This document shows positions 1 to 10,039 of a stretch of DNA of 64,000 bases, in pieces. The first letter of the stretch is position 1, and every line of letters begins with the position of its first letter. Source of the stretch: Cyathus striatus (taxonomy: Eukaryota; Basidiomycota; Agaricomycetes; Agaricales; Nidulariaceae); NCBI GenBank assembly GCA_025738555.1, contig JAOVFP010000007.1, positions 2,542,001 through 2,606,000 on the forward strand. The letters run 5' to 3'. The position numbers and the translations under genes were made by a program. The notes below the pieces were generated by a model that was given only the letters and a program-made list of their open reading frames with translations, searched no databases and was not told the DNA's origin.

Positions 1-184
1 AACCGAGTCACCCCTTCAATGCAAGTAAACTCAACAGAATCCTTTTACGCTATAATAAAGCAATACTATACAGAGCAAAAAGGTATAGATACGTCATACA
101 ATACGCGCTCAGCAGCGTCCCACATTCATGGTATATGGCAAAAAGATAATTTTACGTCAAATTTCATTAATCATACGGGGCGTA
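1..184. other. Left edge, nothing recognised
   Basis: AT-rich sequence with no credible reading frame. From about 170 it becomes a copy of the dispersed repeat described in the next entry. Confidence 0.4.
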
Positions 185-345
185 CTACTGCCTCTTGAAC
201 ACCAAATAGGGCAGAGGGTTATCGTAGAGTTACTACGCTATTACTAATATTTAAATACAGCCGCTCAACGATAACGCTGAACATAAGTTGTGATGGTTAA
301 AGATGGCATAAGAGAGACCTACCGATGCGCTTCACCGTCTTCTCA
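170..345. repeat. Dispersed repeat fragment, promoter side of DUF6699-like family
   Basis: The stretch containing actgcctcttgaacaccaaa, a run near ttaaatac, and aacataagttgtgatggtta recurs at about 42,990-43,190 and 59,290-59,460. A weaker copy lies at 7,830-7,990. In the other copies it leads into DUF6699-like coding sequence. Here that continuation is interrupted near 345 and resumes near 6,757, so everything between is inserted DNA. Confidence 0.7.
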
Positions 346-458
346 CGGCAGGCATTTTGCTGTCAGGTTCCGTGCTGTCATGTAACCTGAAGTGTAACCT
401 GTCAGGTATACTGTCAAGTGGCTCATTGTCTGATAATCAGTGACAAATGTCACACCAA

Positions 459-1418
459 ATTGACCATACTTACCGGCTCATTAGCACAAAGAAATTGCCT
501 TGCTGCAAGCGCGAGGCCGGATAACTGAAATTGAGCTGAACTGAATTATGTAAGACTCATTGACAATGGCTGAAGACAAGCAGTCGCGTGTTCAATTCAT
601 CCTCCATGTAAAGTTATAAAGTCAAAGCTGTTTTTATCTTTTAATATCTGTATATAATGACATTAGAGTACATTGAATATGTGAGTGAAAACAGATTCCA
701 TTAAATCATAATTTATCCAATAGGCTATGATTTATGACAACATAATAAATGTGTATTGATTCTAAACCTCTCATCTGTTATTTTAATAATAACCAACATT
801 TTACAGAAGGTATGATCGGTATTAAATGTTACTAGCTAAACAATTATCGCTGTCTGGAAGATATTCCATGTTTACATTTGCAGGTAAGCAGCAGAATACA
901 AAATGCGCAGGTGAGTGGGAGTTCAATGGCAGAATGAGTAATAGCTGGGTGATAACTATAATAAAGGTTTATGGACTACTGGTAGTTATTGTTGTCGTCG
1001 AAAGTTTTGTTTTAAATAGCAGAAGGTCACTAGTTCAAGTCCTACTAGGCGTAAATTTGGAACATGCTTTTATTTGAGGATATTCATTCTCAACTGATGC
1101 CCATGAAAGCTTAGACCGTAATGAAAAGCTCTTAACTTTTTGCTGCTGTTGTTCTGTAGTTATTTTATACAGGCATTTAAACAATAGCATGATGATAAAA
1201 TATTAAATAATCTCTGGTAAACTGCCAAAATGTATCAAGTTTTACAGTTTTCGTCAAGTGGAATTTTACACTGCACGTGAATCGAACACGCGATTGCTTG
1301 TTTTCAGCCATTGTCAATGAGTCTTACATAATTCAGTCCAGCTCAATTTCAGTTATCCGGCCTCGCGCTTGCAGCAAGGCAATTTCTTTGTGCTAATGAG
1401 CCGGTAAGTATGGCCAAT
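459..1418. mobile_element. 960 bp element with 141 bp terminal inverted repeats
   Basis: Positions 459-599 and 1278-1418 are reverse complements of each other, with about five mismatches by eye (about 96 percent). The roughly 680 bp interior has no recognisable coding sequence; an 83-codon frame at 826-1077 resembles nothing I know. The long TIRs suit a non-autonomous Mutator-like element or MITE. I could not find a convincing target-site duplication, so the family and exact ends are uncertain. It may instead be the arms of a larger structure. Confidence 0.75.
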
Positions 1419-1649
1419 CGAAAACACTCTCACACCAAGAGTTAGGAGCAGCACGTGGGGAGGTAGCATCCGCTGATGATATGATGCTCCTCGACACCGC
1501 TAAACACTTGTATTGCGCACGTAACGATGAGCAGACGCGAAGAAAGAGAAAAGTAATCGTAGTGTAAGCGTGAAAAAGATCGAGTCGAGAACGTGAGAGA
1601 AAGGGAAAAATAAACAGCTATTCGGTATTAGAAATTATAGTGGAAAGAA

Positions 1650-1676
1650 GTGTGTTTTTTTTTTTTTTTTTTTTTT

Positions 1677-1709
<33 letters not shown>

Positions 1710-1728
1710 TTTTTTTTTTTTTTTTTTT
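1650..1728. repeat. Long T homopolymer (A-run on minus strand)
   Basis: An almost pure T run with two or three G interruptions lies just beyond the stop of the minus-strand recombinase gene. Read on the minus strand it is an A-rich tract downstream of the retrotransposon genes, either part of its 3' region or a slippage product. Its length in the assembly is not reliable. Confidence 0.8.
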
Positions 1729-1790
1729 ATATATTTTTATAAAGGTTTATGCGAAAAAGGTAGACTATAAAAAATAAAAATAAAAACGCG

Positions 1791-2783
1791 TCAACGTAGC
1801 TCACGTGGCAATTGGAGGGAGGCAATGAGGCTGGGATGCTTCTGAATATAGATTTTGAAAGCATCGGAATTCCAGCGCCCAATCCTCTGGATGGAGGAGT
1901 AAGGAACTCCATGTTCTGCAAGAGCAGTAGCACCGCCTGATCGCAGAGAGTGGCCAGAGAAAGAGGTGCCTGCGAAGCGGTGCAAGAACGACAAGAAAAA
2001 GGAACGCGAAGGCGGAGTTCCATCAGCGCACAGCCAGAGGAGCCGATGGAAGGGGAAGCGCTCATCACGAGATTGGAGATAGCGTGCAAAGATAAGATGT
2101 GGGTCTGGCCCTCTCGCAAAGAGATGCTGAACAATGATGACATGACCTTGAAAGGTCCTGTCCGCTTTGTGAGTTGGTAAAGTGAACTGAAAACTTCGAT
2201 TGGGAAGAAATTTGACTGAAGATCGCGATGAGAGTTTCCGATAATCTCTGAGAGCAGAGTTATCTGGGAACACGAGTTCTCCCAAACGCATGAGTGCATA
2301 GAATCCTGAGACGAGAATGGCCAGACAGAGTAGGTGGTCATGATCGGCACCAGGAAAGACCACATGACAGATTTTTGATAAAAGATCAAGGGGAAGCAGT
2401 GGTTTTCGTACCGGGTGAGAAAAGTGCCAGCGGCGACAACCTTGAAGAGTATTCCGTACGATTGCTGAGTTGCGAGCACGGGTAATGTCAGGAAAGTAGG
2501 GAGTTAATAATTTAACAATGCCGGAGAGGTAAGTTGTAAGCGTAGACATTGAGATAGATGATGCCATGAACACAAGATAGAAACTTAGTGTGTTCTCAGT
2601 CGGCTCATAAGGGAAGTGGTGCAAATCACAAAAATGGAGGTAGGAGTTGAGGGCACTGGAATAGTTTAGCACAGTAGAGCGGTCGATAGAGTAACCCAGC
2701 GTTATGGCGCGTTCACGAAGAAGACGCTCATGGGTCCAGGCTGCACGCTGGGGTTGCCTGGACTGTCGAAAAGTGGGAATCAT
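1791..2783 (-). CDS. Tyrosine recombinase of YR retrotransposon
   Basis: 330-residue reading frame that would integrate the circular cDNA of the element. The catalytic set is visible: an arginine in MRLGEL (R166), the HSLR box (H278 and R281), a tryptophan in GRWNSDAF (W304) and the nucleophile candidate Y312. The N-terminal half (about residues 10-120) looks like a SAM-like DNA-binding domain. The frame overlaps the end of the RT-RNase H frame by four bases, as expected of coupled retrotransposon genes. All key residues are present, so this domain may still be active. The family assignment is confident; the subfamily is not. Confidence 0.88.
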   Translation of the reverse strand: MIPTFRQSRQPQRAAWTHERLLRERAITLGYSIDRSTVLNYSSALNSYLHFCDLHHFPYEPTENTLSFYLVFMASSISMSTLTTYLSGIVKLLTPYFPDITRARNSAIVRNTLQGCRRWHFSHPVRKPLLPLDLLSKICHVVFPGADHDHLLCLAILVSGFYALMRLGELVFPDNSALRDYRKLSSRSSVKFLPNRSFQFTLPTHKADRTFQGHVIIVQHLFARGPDPHLIFARYLQSRDERFPFHRLLWLCADGTPPSRSFFLSFLHRFAGTSFSGHSLRSGGATALAEHGVPYSSIQRIGRWNSDAFKIYIQKHPSLIASLQLPRELR

Positions 2784-5050
2784 AACCGCAAAGCCCCCAA
2801 CGCATCCTGAGGGGGTAAAAAGGCATGGAGTGATAAATCAGGATCAAACGATATAGCTCGTTGAAACTTTTGACGCGAAAGTGCATCTGCAACATAGTTC
2901 TCTTCCCCTGGAATGTGAAGAACACGTAATTGGAAACCCTCCTTTAGAAGAATATCAACGGAGAGTTTGAGAATGTGATTGAGGACAGAAGTTGAAGCCC
3001 TTAGTGAGTTGAACAGAGATACAGTATTGCTACTGTCAGAGAAAACAATAACTGTGCGCGTAGCCAATACCTGAGAGACGAGAAGATCCAATGCTGAGAA
3101 CACTGCTAAGACTTCATAAATGAAGATATCGTGTCCCAAAATGGTGGATGGAAAGGCGAAATGATAGCCGACATGCAAAAGGCTATCCCAGATGCCGATG
3201 CCAGAGAGTGAAGCATCAACATAGAGAGTGGTGTCAACGTACTCTGGATCCCATACAATGTCTTCAAGTATAAGAAGCTCCTGTTCGACGCGTAGATGCC
3301 TCAAAAGCCAGGCTAAATCATTCCTGACATCATTGGTGACATAGAGGCGTTCTTCTGCCTCTTGAACACCTGAAATCTTGTTGTAAAGAGCACACAGTCC
3401 CGGCCTAAGGAGTGGAAAGACATTTAGTGCCCAATTCACCCACCCCGCAAGACGTTGAAAGTCATGAAGAGATTGTTTTATGACACCGGGGGAAATAAAT
3501 TGCTCAATATGGTGAATGAGTTCAGATTTTTTTCCTGGTGGCATGGTTATAGTAAGGTGATTGGCATCGACATGAAAACCAATGATAGTTAGTTGAGCAC
3601 CGTGAAGCTGCTTGTGAGACTCATGAGGAATGCCCAAGTCATCCCAGAGCAGAAGAAGTTTAGTTTGTGCTGATGGAAGAAACCGTTGGTATGGCGGATA
3701 CCATTCAACCTCTGATGCAAGTTGAACACCAAAACAATCATCCGAGTACTGAAAAACCTCAATCATCAGAATAAAAACTGCTATCCAGGTGCTCAGTGCA
3801 AGAATGGGGATAAATGTGGGTGTGGAACCACGTCCACCAAACACATTGCATCTGTCAATGTGACGGTCCCCATTAGGGAGGGTTACCAACTGATAGCGCT
3901 GCCATTCTTTAGCCATCGGAGCCAGGCGATAAGCACTCTTGACATCCGATTTGAAGAGAACGAGCTGACAATGCGGTCCATAGCGTTTACGGAGGGCGAG
4001 TAGGGAGTTAGCCAAGGGCTTCAAAGAGTCGAGAGGACTACGACCAGCAATAGCCTGTCGAGAAATTAGAAGATTAAGGGCACATTCACCAGCACTGTGA
4101 TTTGTGATCATACGATAATCTCCTGGATCTGATTTCGGAATGGCATGAACAGGCATGGAGAAGGTACCCTGTTTGAATGAAGGTGGCAAAGCCTGTGAGA
4201 AACGACCTAGAGCAACTTCTTGGTCGCGCTGAGAATATAGGAAAGCTTCCTCCTCAGGTGTCTGTGACGGACGATTGCGTGACTCATCATGAGTGAGTGG
4301 AAAGTCATGACGGTGGATTGCAAAAGGCCAAAACCCTTCCTGGAGACCACGACAGAAAGAATCAACAAAAGGGCGATTAGGGTGAGATTTAAGATAGAAG
4401 TCAAATCGTTCAACTCTAAGTGGAGTGATGATCTGAAAGATCTCTGGATTTTTACAAATGAGTGACCGTATCACAGGGTGATTGGATGTTTCAGGAGGGG
4501 GACGTGGAAGGGGTGGAGCATGCAAGGTGTAGGCAAGGACTGGAGTCAAAGAAAAAGAGGAGGGAGAGAAATTTTGCAGCTGTCGTAGATATGAAGGATG
4601 TAGACCGAAAGGAACTACATCTTCACTTGCATTCTCCCATGGCATGCCCTGATTTGAAACATTTACTACACTTGTGTTGATATCTACATCTATTCCCTCG
4701 ATACCCGCATCCAGAGGATGAATTATATTTTCGACATATCTCCCTTGACTTTGTTCGATCTGTCTTAGCTTTCTCAGGCTGCGTTTGGCCGCAGAGGATA
4801 TTGTAATCGGCTCCCCCTGGAGAGATGAACGAGAACTCCATGAGTCGGAAGTGGTCGAAGTCACAGAGTCGGACATCGCATCTGGTCTCGGCATAGATTC
4901 TAGCGGCTTGATCAAAAGCGATGACGAGGAGGTCTTTTGTGGCAGTCCGGAATAATCCTGAGATGTATCGTGCATAGAGAGCGAGCTCGAGACGTCGATG
5001 GGAAAGCACGGAGGATAGCTTCCGTGGCGAGTTGCCAGGCAGTATGCCAC
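2780..5050 (-). CDS. Reverse transcriptase-RNase H of YR retrotransposon
   Basis: Open frame of 756 codons with the order expected of DIRS/Ngaro polyproteins. RT motif A is SDVKSAYR (D369), FGGRGS lies at 404-409, and the catalytic YSDD box is at 435-438. RNase H follows with YVDASLSG (D612), E646 in YEVLAVFSAL, D672 in FSDSS, and ADALSR near 722. The frame opens with GTG, so the true start is unclear; translation may begin at an internal methionine or depend on the overlapping gag frame upstream. The first 140 residues lie in the gag overlap zone and are probably not all RT. No stop or frameshift interrupts the catalytic part. Confidence 0.88.
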   Translation of the reverse strand: MAYCLATRHGSYPPCFPIDVSSSLSMHDTSQDYSGLPQKTSSSSLLIKPLESMPRPDAMSDSVTSTTSDSWSSRSSLQGEPITISSAAKRSLRKLRQIEQSQGRYVENIIHPLDAGIEGIDVDINTSVVNVSNQGMPWENASEDVVPFGLHPSYLRQLQNFSPSSFSLTPVLAYTLHAPPLPRPPPETSNHPVIRSLICKNPEIFQIITPLRVERFDFYLKSHPNRPFVDSFCRGLQEGFWPFAIHRHDFPLTHDESRNRPSQTPEEEAFLYSQRDQEVALGRFSQALPPSFKQGTFSMPVHAIPKSDPGDYRMITNHSAGECALNLLISRQAIAGRSPLDSLKPLANSLLALRKRYGPHCQLVLFKSDVKSAYRLAPMAKEWQRYQLVTLPNGDRHIDRCNVFGGRGSTPTFIPILALSTWIAVFILMIEVFQYSDDCFGVQLASEVEWYPPYQRFLPSAQTKLLLLWDDLGIPHESHKQLHGAQLTIIGFHVDANHLTITMPPGKKSELIHHIEQFISPGVIKQSLHDFQRLAGWVNWALNVFPLLRPGLCALYNKISGVQEAEERLYVTNDVRNDLAWLLRHLRVEQELLILEDIVWDPEYVDTTLYVDASLSGIGIWDSLLHVGYHFAFPSTILGHDIFIYEVLAVFSALDLLVSQVLATRTVIVFSDSSNTVSLFNSLRASTSVLNHILKLSVDILLKEGFQLRVLHIPGEENYVADALSRQKFQRAISFDPDLSLHAFLPPQDALGALRL

Positions 5051-6339
5051 TCACCGCTGTTGGTGATTTTCTTGGTGGAGGAAGAGGTTCCTGGGAGAAT
5101 GACTTCGAGTTCACCAAGTTGATGTGTACGAGGGGTGCTTCCAGTGATGTTGTTGATACCTCCTGAGATGTTCCCAAGATTGATGGCTTTCCCTCGGAGT
5201 ACGTTATCCCACTCGGACTCTGGGAAGAAAGGGATGTTGGATGAACGGATAATGGAACGTTTCGCTTTACCAATATCCTGTGCATATTTGTCGATGAGCC
5301 TTTGTGTCTCAATGATATCGGGATGGAGCTTGCTCGTTTCCTCGAGATATTCATTGTACCATGGGAAATCTTGCTCGTCAACGTGTCGCCGCTTGACAGT
5401 CCGGAGCTCTTCCTCTTCATCAGATTCTCGTTCATGAACTGAACTTGCTGACGCTGGTGATTGCAGTGCTGTGACGGGACGAGGAGGGGGCCTTCCAAAT
5501 GATTGTGTAAGGAAGGAGGCGCCAATGTCGGCAGCTGAGGAGTGATGTTCTTCACGACTTGTGAGCTCGGCCAAGTAGGCAGCAAAGGCTCGGTCACCTG
5601 GGGAGTCATCTCCTGGTTCGAACTCGGGAAGAAGTTTCCCAAGCGCTGCAAGAGCGTGGGGCTTGGTGATTTTTCCATCATGGAAGCACTCGACAAGGCG
5701 GTCGAGTTTGTCGGACAGCTCAGGTTGGAGAATGTAGCCAGCACTTCGTTGGTGGACTGGCTGGATCGGATGTCTAGTCGTTCTTTTAGACTGAGACTTA
5801 GGCGCTGCTGAAGTGGCAGCCTGATCTTCTTCTCTATGAGCTGGGACAGAAGAAGTTGAGGCGGCTGCGCCAGCCGCTGAAGAAGAGGGATTGGATGGGG
5901 CTGGGAATGTTCCTCCTCCAAACACTGAGACTCCTGAATTGGAACCTCCCAAGAAAGCGGATCCTGAAGCCGGCACACGGGGGAAGGCGCTCGAAGGTGC
6001 TCTTCCTCCTGACTCAGAAACACCGGAATCGGCTGCAGACGAGTGATAAGGGATGGCGCCGGAAGGCGCTCCTCCCCAATCCTCTCCAACAGTGAAGGAA
6101 GCGGTGCCTTGCGGTACTCGAGACCCTGACTGAGGAGCTCCTCTGATCGATCCCTTTGACTTCCGAGCCTTGCCTTTAGAGGATGCGAGTGTTGAGAGTT
6201 CAGTGATAGTGAGTCCTTCTTCAGGATTGGCCGAGATGTTGTCTGCTCCGGAAGGACTAAATCCGAAATGTGCATCTGAGATGCTAGAGGGTCCGGCCAG
6301 TGAGCCTTGCTCTGTATTGGGGTTGTTGCCATCAGACAT
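4623..6339 (-). pseudogene. Gag-like ORF of YR retrotransposon, frameshifted
   Basis: Starts at an ATG reading MSDGNN, followed by a Ser/Gly/Pro-rich first half and a conserved region around EWHTAWQLATEAILRAF. Near 4,996-5,003 the conserved protein continues in another frame (RRLELALYARY onward) and ends with a Cys/His region, CRKYNSSSGCGYRG followed by HKCSKC and GHAMGEC, a zinc-knuckle-like nucleic-acid-binding tail. Without a shift, the first frame runs to a stop at 4,912. A one-base indel explains this most simply; a programmed frameshift is possible but no classic slippery heptamer stood out. The 3' end overlaps the RT frame. Confidence 0.75.
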
Positions 6340-6756
6340 AAAGAAAAACGCGAGAGCTAACTCAAAACTACAGATGAAACAACCCAGTGAAGGACCTAGC
6401 AAGGATTTAGCAGACAACTCTGGTGCGAGAGAAAGAGGAACGAGTTAGTCAGTAGCACGAAGATCGATTAATACATACCAGGTGCGGGAAGAAAAGGAAC
6501 GTGGAGCCATAGTTCCTATTTCTTCCTTGAACCTTGCGTAAGGAGACGTCAGTTAGCGATGCAGAGCCTAGCCTTACTGTGACAAGAGGACGAGGCGATG
6601 GAATTGAATCAGAGTCCATGCGCTAAAAGACCGGGTCGAACGTACCCAAGTACAAACGCTGGTGCCAGCCGCCCGTGAAGATTATGTAACCACTTCACGG
6701 CCCACAACAAACCGCTCTCGTTCATCTATTGGCCTCGTGCAAGTTAGCAACTTGAA
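6340..6756. other. Leader side of YR retrotransposon, no gene
   Basis: Upstream (on the minus strand) of the gag start. No conserved reading frame. It presumably includes the element's 5' terminal region, but no repeat matching the other end was found by eye. Confidence 0.4.
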
Positions 6757-6900
6757 CAACAATCAATACCCCATCACCCCATCCAAGGAGCCTTCAATCC
6801 CCCAATCCCCCGCACGCCTTACATCATCGATTGACCTAACTCGTCCCTCTCTCTACTCCGGATACGATTCAGAGGTGTCAGTGGCCCATATCATGCTCTT
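6757..6900 (-). pseudogene. DUF6699-like family fragment, displaced 3' part
   Basis: The stretch around ccccatccaaggagcc and caatcccccaatcccccgc matches 59,690-59,740 in another family copy, where it follows the promoter-side repeat now found at 170-345. It is therefore the far half of the copy split by the long insertion. No open frame remains. Confidence 0.6.
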
Positions 6901-7230
6901 CGACACCTGCGATCACTTATCTTGCGACAAGATCAGGTGAGAGCACCAGTTCTCGAGCTCTAGCACATGGCTTTCACTGGAATACGAAGTATCGCAGGCG
7001 GAAATGAATGTCGTTCGTTTTTTTCATGCTCTTCGAGTAAATGTATCCTTTCAGTTCATAATCAAGGGAGATGATGGACACCAATCGTCAGCTTCGTTGT
7101 CGGAAGTGTCGGTTTTCTAGACTAGATAGTAACCGAAATGTGAACAAGTGCATTCGCTTCACCAGTTAAAGATCACGAGTTAAAGATTCAGTAAATACAA
7201 CATGTGTGACTCACTGCGCAAGGACACCCT
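6897..7230. repeat. Duplicated intergenic block, copy of 61,200-61,520
   Basis: About 330 bp beginning near ctgcgatcacttatcttgcg matches 61,205-61,520 closely, including the stretch with gatgatggacaccaatcgtc. In the second location it lies upstream of an intact NLR, so this is part of the segmental unit that was duplicated around the NLR genes. Confidence 0.75.
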
Positions 7231-7354
7231 ATGCTCTTAAGCACACACTGAAACATACATAAATGTATGTACGGTCGTAGTGGTCAGAAGACAAACGTAC
7301 AAATAGTAAATTTTTCTTTTCTGGTCATTAATCTGATGCTCATGATGGTAAAGA

Positions 7355-7610
7355 TGGACGCTCAGAAGCTTGGATAGCATTAATATCATCGATCCTCGAC
7401 GTGTGAACGAAACACAATTTCGAAGAGCCATGGGATACTCATATTCATAAGTCGCGTGCCCCGTGCCCCTCATGGGTGTAGAAGTTCGCTGGCATGATGC
7501 ATCTTCCACGTGAAGATGTACAACAATAAAAATATTGTACTTGCTTTTCCTAACATAGCGGTATATGTGAAAGTTGAACTTATAATTAGTTCTTTAGCAG
7601 CGACAGTATG
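7355..7610 (+). promoter_or_regulatory. Orphan copy of the NLR upstream module
   Basis: Contains the block running from gacgtgtgaacgaaacacaa through cgtgccccgtgcccctcatg to a run ending near atgtgaaagttgaac. The same block stands upstream of the NLR copies at 9,640-9,800, 22,410-22,580, 24,535-24,660 and 61,790-62,060, and as an orphan at 53,335-53,565. No NLR coding sequence follows here; the next feature is a DUF6699-like pseudogene. Confidence 0.65.
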
Positions 7611-7979
7611 TATGTCAACCCCTGGGTTTAGACTCCAGAGGCAAGATCCGTCTTTGATTTAACAAGGAACAAGGAGATGGAGCAGAAGGATGTAGCAATA
7701 AAATAAAATACAGAACAAGAATACTATAAATACGAGATATGACGTGTATACGGCAGCAACCACGTCCACATCATCTAGCCATAGCAAGTTGTGCAGAGTA
7801 TGGCAGGGAAAGTACGCTTGAATACAAAAATAGGGCGGTGGGAGTTATCCTAGTGTCCTAACGCGGTTTCTTACATAAAAATACAGCGACAGTCTGCAGT
7901 TATAACGAATTGTAGAGAGCATGATCAGTTCAGAAGAAGAAAAGGTATAAAAGAGATGTACCGGTATCGATACGTTTAA

Positions 7980-8702
7980 CCTTCAACTTCCTTCAACGAG
8001 AGACGTATTCGTATTTGTATTACGTGACCTTCCAAACGCACAGACCACCGTCATCTACGCTCCCGACGACGATGAATACATCTTCATGCCCGTGCCCTTT
8101 CCCCTCTCTGACGTTCTACAACGGAACAGCTTCACCTCTTCCTCGTCTTCAACTCCCTTCCACCACGTCCCGCCGCAACCGCCGCAACCACCGCAACCCC
8201 CACAAGCACACATTCCTCACCCAAAAAATTGACCCTCAACACCCCACACCCAGGTAACCCCCTATCCCTTGCGCACCTAACAGTCGCCGCTCTACTCAGA
8301 ACTTCCTCTCCCTCCCTCCCAACGCATCCGAGTAATGTTCACGCTGCTGAATTGGTTCTTGGAGCTCATCGTATAAGCATACGAGCAGATCGTGGATTGT
8401 GATTCCGCCAGTGTGCTGAAGCGTACTGTGATTGGTATGGTAGGAGGGGTGCGTGAGGGAGAGGGATTGGAGAGCAGGTAGGAGTGCGAGTTGGTATAGT
8501 GTTATTTAGGTGGTCGAAGGGGGAGGGGGAGGTGTGGGTCGTATATGGTGCTGTGGTGGCCTTCTGCGTCCAAGTATGTGGATATAGTGCGTTTTCGTGT
8601 GAAGCGTTTAAACGTGAGTAGAATCGAGGGATGAAGTGAGGGAGTTGGAGAAGAATTGCGAGAGGGAGAGACATGGGAGGGGAGGAAGGAAGGAAGGAAC
8701 AT
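7980..8702 (-). pseudogene. DUF6699-like pseudogene
   Basis: Minus-strand reading recovers the family in two frames: ISTYLDAEGHHSTIYDPHL in one and the following TIPTRTPTCSPIPLPHAPL region in another. The C-terminal segment read from 8,250 downward corresponds to the VDFLGEEYIFAGIV motif of the best family member. The frame changes mean it cannot give a full product. The preceding 7,830-7,980 matches the promoter-side repeat of other copies. Confidence 0.7.
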
Positions 8703-9345
8703 GTCGTGTGCTAGGGAATACTGCGAACAGAATATCTATTGTGCGGACACATCGGTATGGACGGTAGGGGGAGCACACACTACTCATCGATACATGTCCG
8801 CCTTCTAAGCAGCTATTTTAGAGGGACCCATGCGTGCGCATCACGCAGATGTTTCATGTCTATTATTTGCTGTCGGATAGAAATGTAGTAGGGCTGGGGG
8901 GTCCAGAGGGTGAAAGAGACTTCAGAGGGGAAGGAAATCGCGGTGGGAGAACGACGAACAGAACGTAACGGAGTGGAGGAAGGGCGGAGGCAGGACCGTG
9001 ACTCGCGGGCGTTGCCAAGCGTGTGACTTTATCACTGTCAGTGCGCTGTTTCGCATATGTAGGATAAGTACTTATTAGGTGATACTATCGTGAAGCGCTA
9101 GCGGCAATATCGGATCCAGGTACTGGGTTAGGTTGTTCATTGGTTGCTCGGATTAGTGGTACTGTTAAATGCTGAAGTTCACGTTGAAACTACCTATGTA
9201 GTCCTCCCAACATCGCTTCTTCACTCAGTACACAAATCAGGTTGACTTAAACGGCTGTGAAGTAGCGTACTTGTAACCTGTTATATGAGAGTATTGGCAA
9301 TGTGATGAGTGCCAGCCGTGGCTGACAGTTGCTACCTAAGATCGT
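8703..9345. repeat. DUF6699-like 5' flank, duplicated spacer
   Basis: Matches 21,705-22,320 (a CpG-decayed version) and parts of 52,400-52,560: the gaatactgcgaacagaat block, the cagctatttt block and the spacer with cctatgtagtcctcccaaca are shared. No coding sequence recognised. It links a DUF6699-like copy to the NLR that follows, as in the other duplicated units. Confidence 0.6.
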
Positions 9346-9520
9346 CTTTTGAAGGAATTGCACAGTCACTAGAGTAGGTTCTGCGGCAACGCCAACCAGA
9401 ACAAGATTCGAATATCGATGTCATTGACAACAGCGCCATGGCCAACAGCAACGATGACCGCACGCCTGATAGCTTGTCAAGCGCGAAGCGTCGATGGAAG
9501 CGAGATGCGTAAGCCTAATG
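9346..9520 (+). pseudogene. Conserved coding-like remnant upstream of NLR
   Basis: Read in one plus frame this gives GIAQSLE, a stop, then a segment including PDSLSSAKRRWKR. The corresponding frame at 61,530-61,730 gives GIAQSLEKILRQNQ and PDSWPSVKRGWKQMWELYG, with its own stop. Agreement in the same frame at two loci suggests a decayed protein-coding segment rather than plain spacer. I do not recognise the protein. Confidence 0.35.
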
Positions 9521-9980
9521 GACAACCTGGTACATTACTTGAACTGCAATTTCTAAGAGCTCACAGATCGAGACGGTAATAGGTCAGATATTGAGAAACT
9601 AACACGTATAAGGAGCCTTTCCACATTCGTACATTCATTTACATGGGTCCGCTCTACACATTACAACTTTTGTCCTGTTAATCTTTGACATGCGAACGAA
9701 ACGCCATTGCGAAGAACGATGGGATCCGCGAAGATGAACAACTAATATAAAAATAGTTTGCTTGCTTTACCAAACATAACGAGACGTAGCGTTGGATGTG
9801 AAAGTTTTACTTATAGTTAGCTGTGTGACAGCGACAGTGTGAATAATGCAACTACTAAAACCGGCGATAACGATGGATGAATTAATCTTTATCAAGGAAA
9901 TGTAGAACATTCGTGGGTTCCCGAATCAGATTCGATAGATAGAGTTTGATTCTGTCGAAGACTACATCATACACAGGTTA

Positions 9981-9989
9981 CATATAAAG
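9981..9989 (+). promoter_or_regulatory. TATA box of NLR gene 1
   Basis: catataaag lies 51 bases before the ATG. The same sequence stands at an equivalent distance before the NLR copies at 22,595 and 62,183, with a variant at 24,785. Conservation of box and spacing supports a core promoter role. Confidence 0.65.
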
Positions 9990-10039
9990 ATAAGATGCTC
10001 ATTGATGCACATTACAGTCTATTCCCTGTGTCTTTCAAC

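Larger units (their letters stand above)
1650..6640 (-). mobile_element. Tyrosine-recombinase retrotransposon (DIRS/Ngaro-like), approximate extent
   Basis: Three minus-strand genes in the order gag-like, RT-RNase H, tyrosine recombinase identify a YR retrotransposon. No integrase of the DDE type and no protease were seen. No methyltransferase domain was recognised, which favours a Ngaro-like over a classic DIRS layout. I could not resolve the terminal repeats (inverted or split direct), so the outer limits are only indicative. The element lies inside the insertion that splits the 170-7,000 family copy. One frameshift in gag suggests this copy is no longer autonomous. Confidence 0.75.

Noticed and set aside
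451..1437. cacacca at 451-457 and 1431-1437 as TSD of the inverted-repeat element
   Set aside because: The right copy is separated from the TIR end by about twelve bases, so it is probably chance.
2294..6448. Plus-strand frames within the retrotransposon (for example 3,722-4,003 and 5,542-5,811)
   Set aside because: Shadows of the minus-strand gag, RT and recombinase genes.
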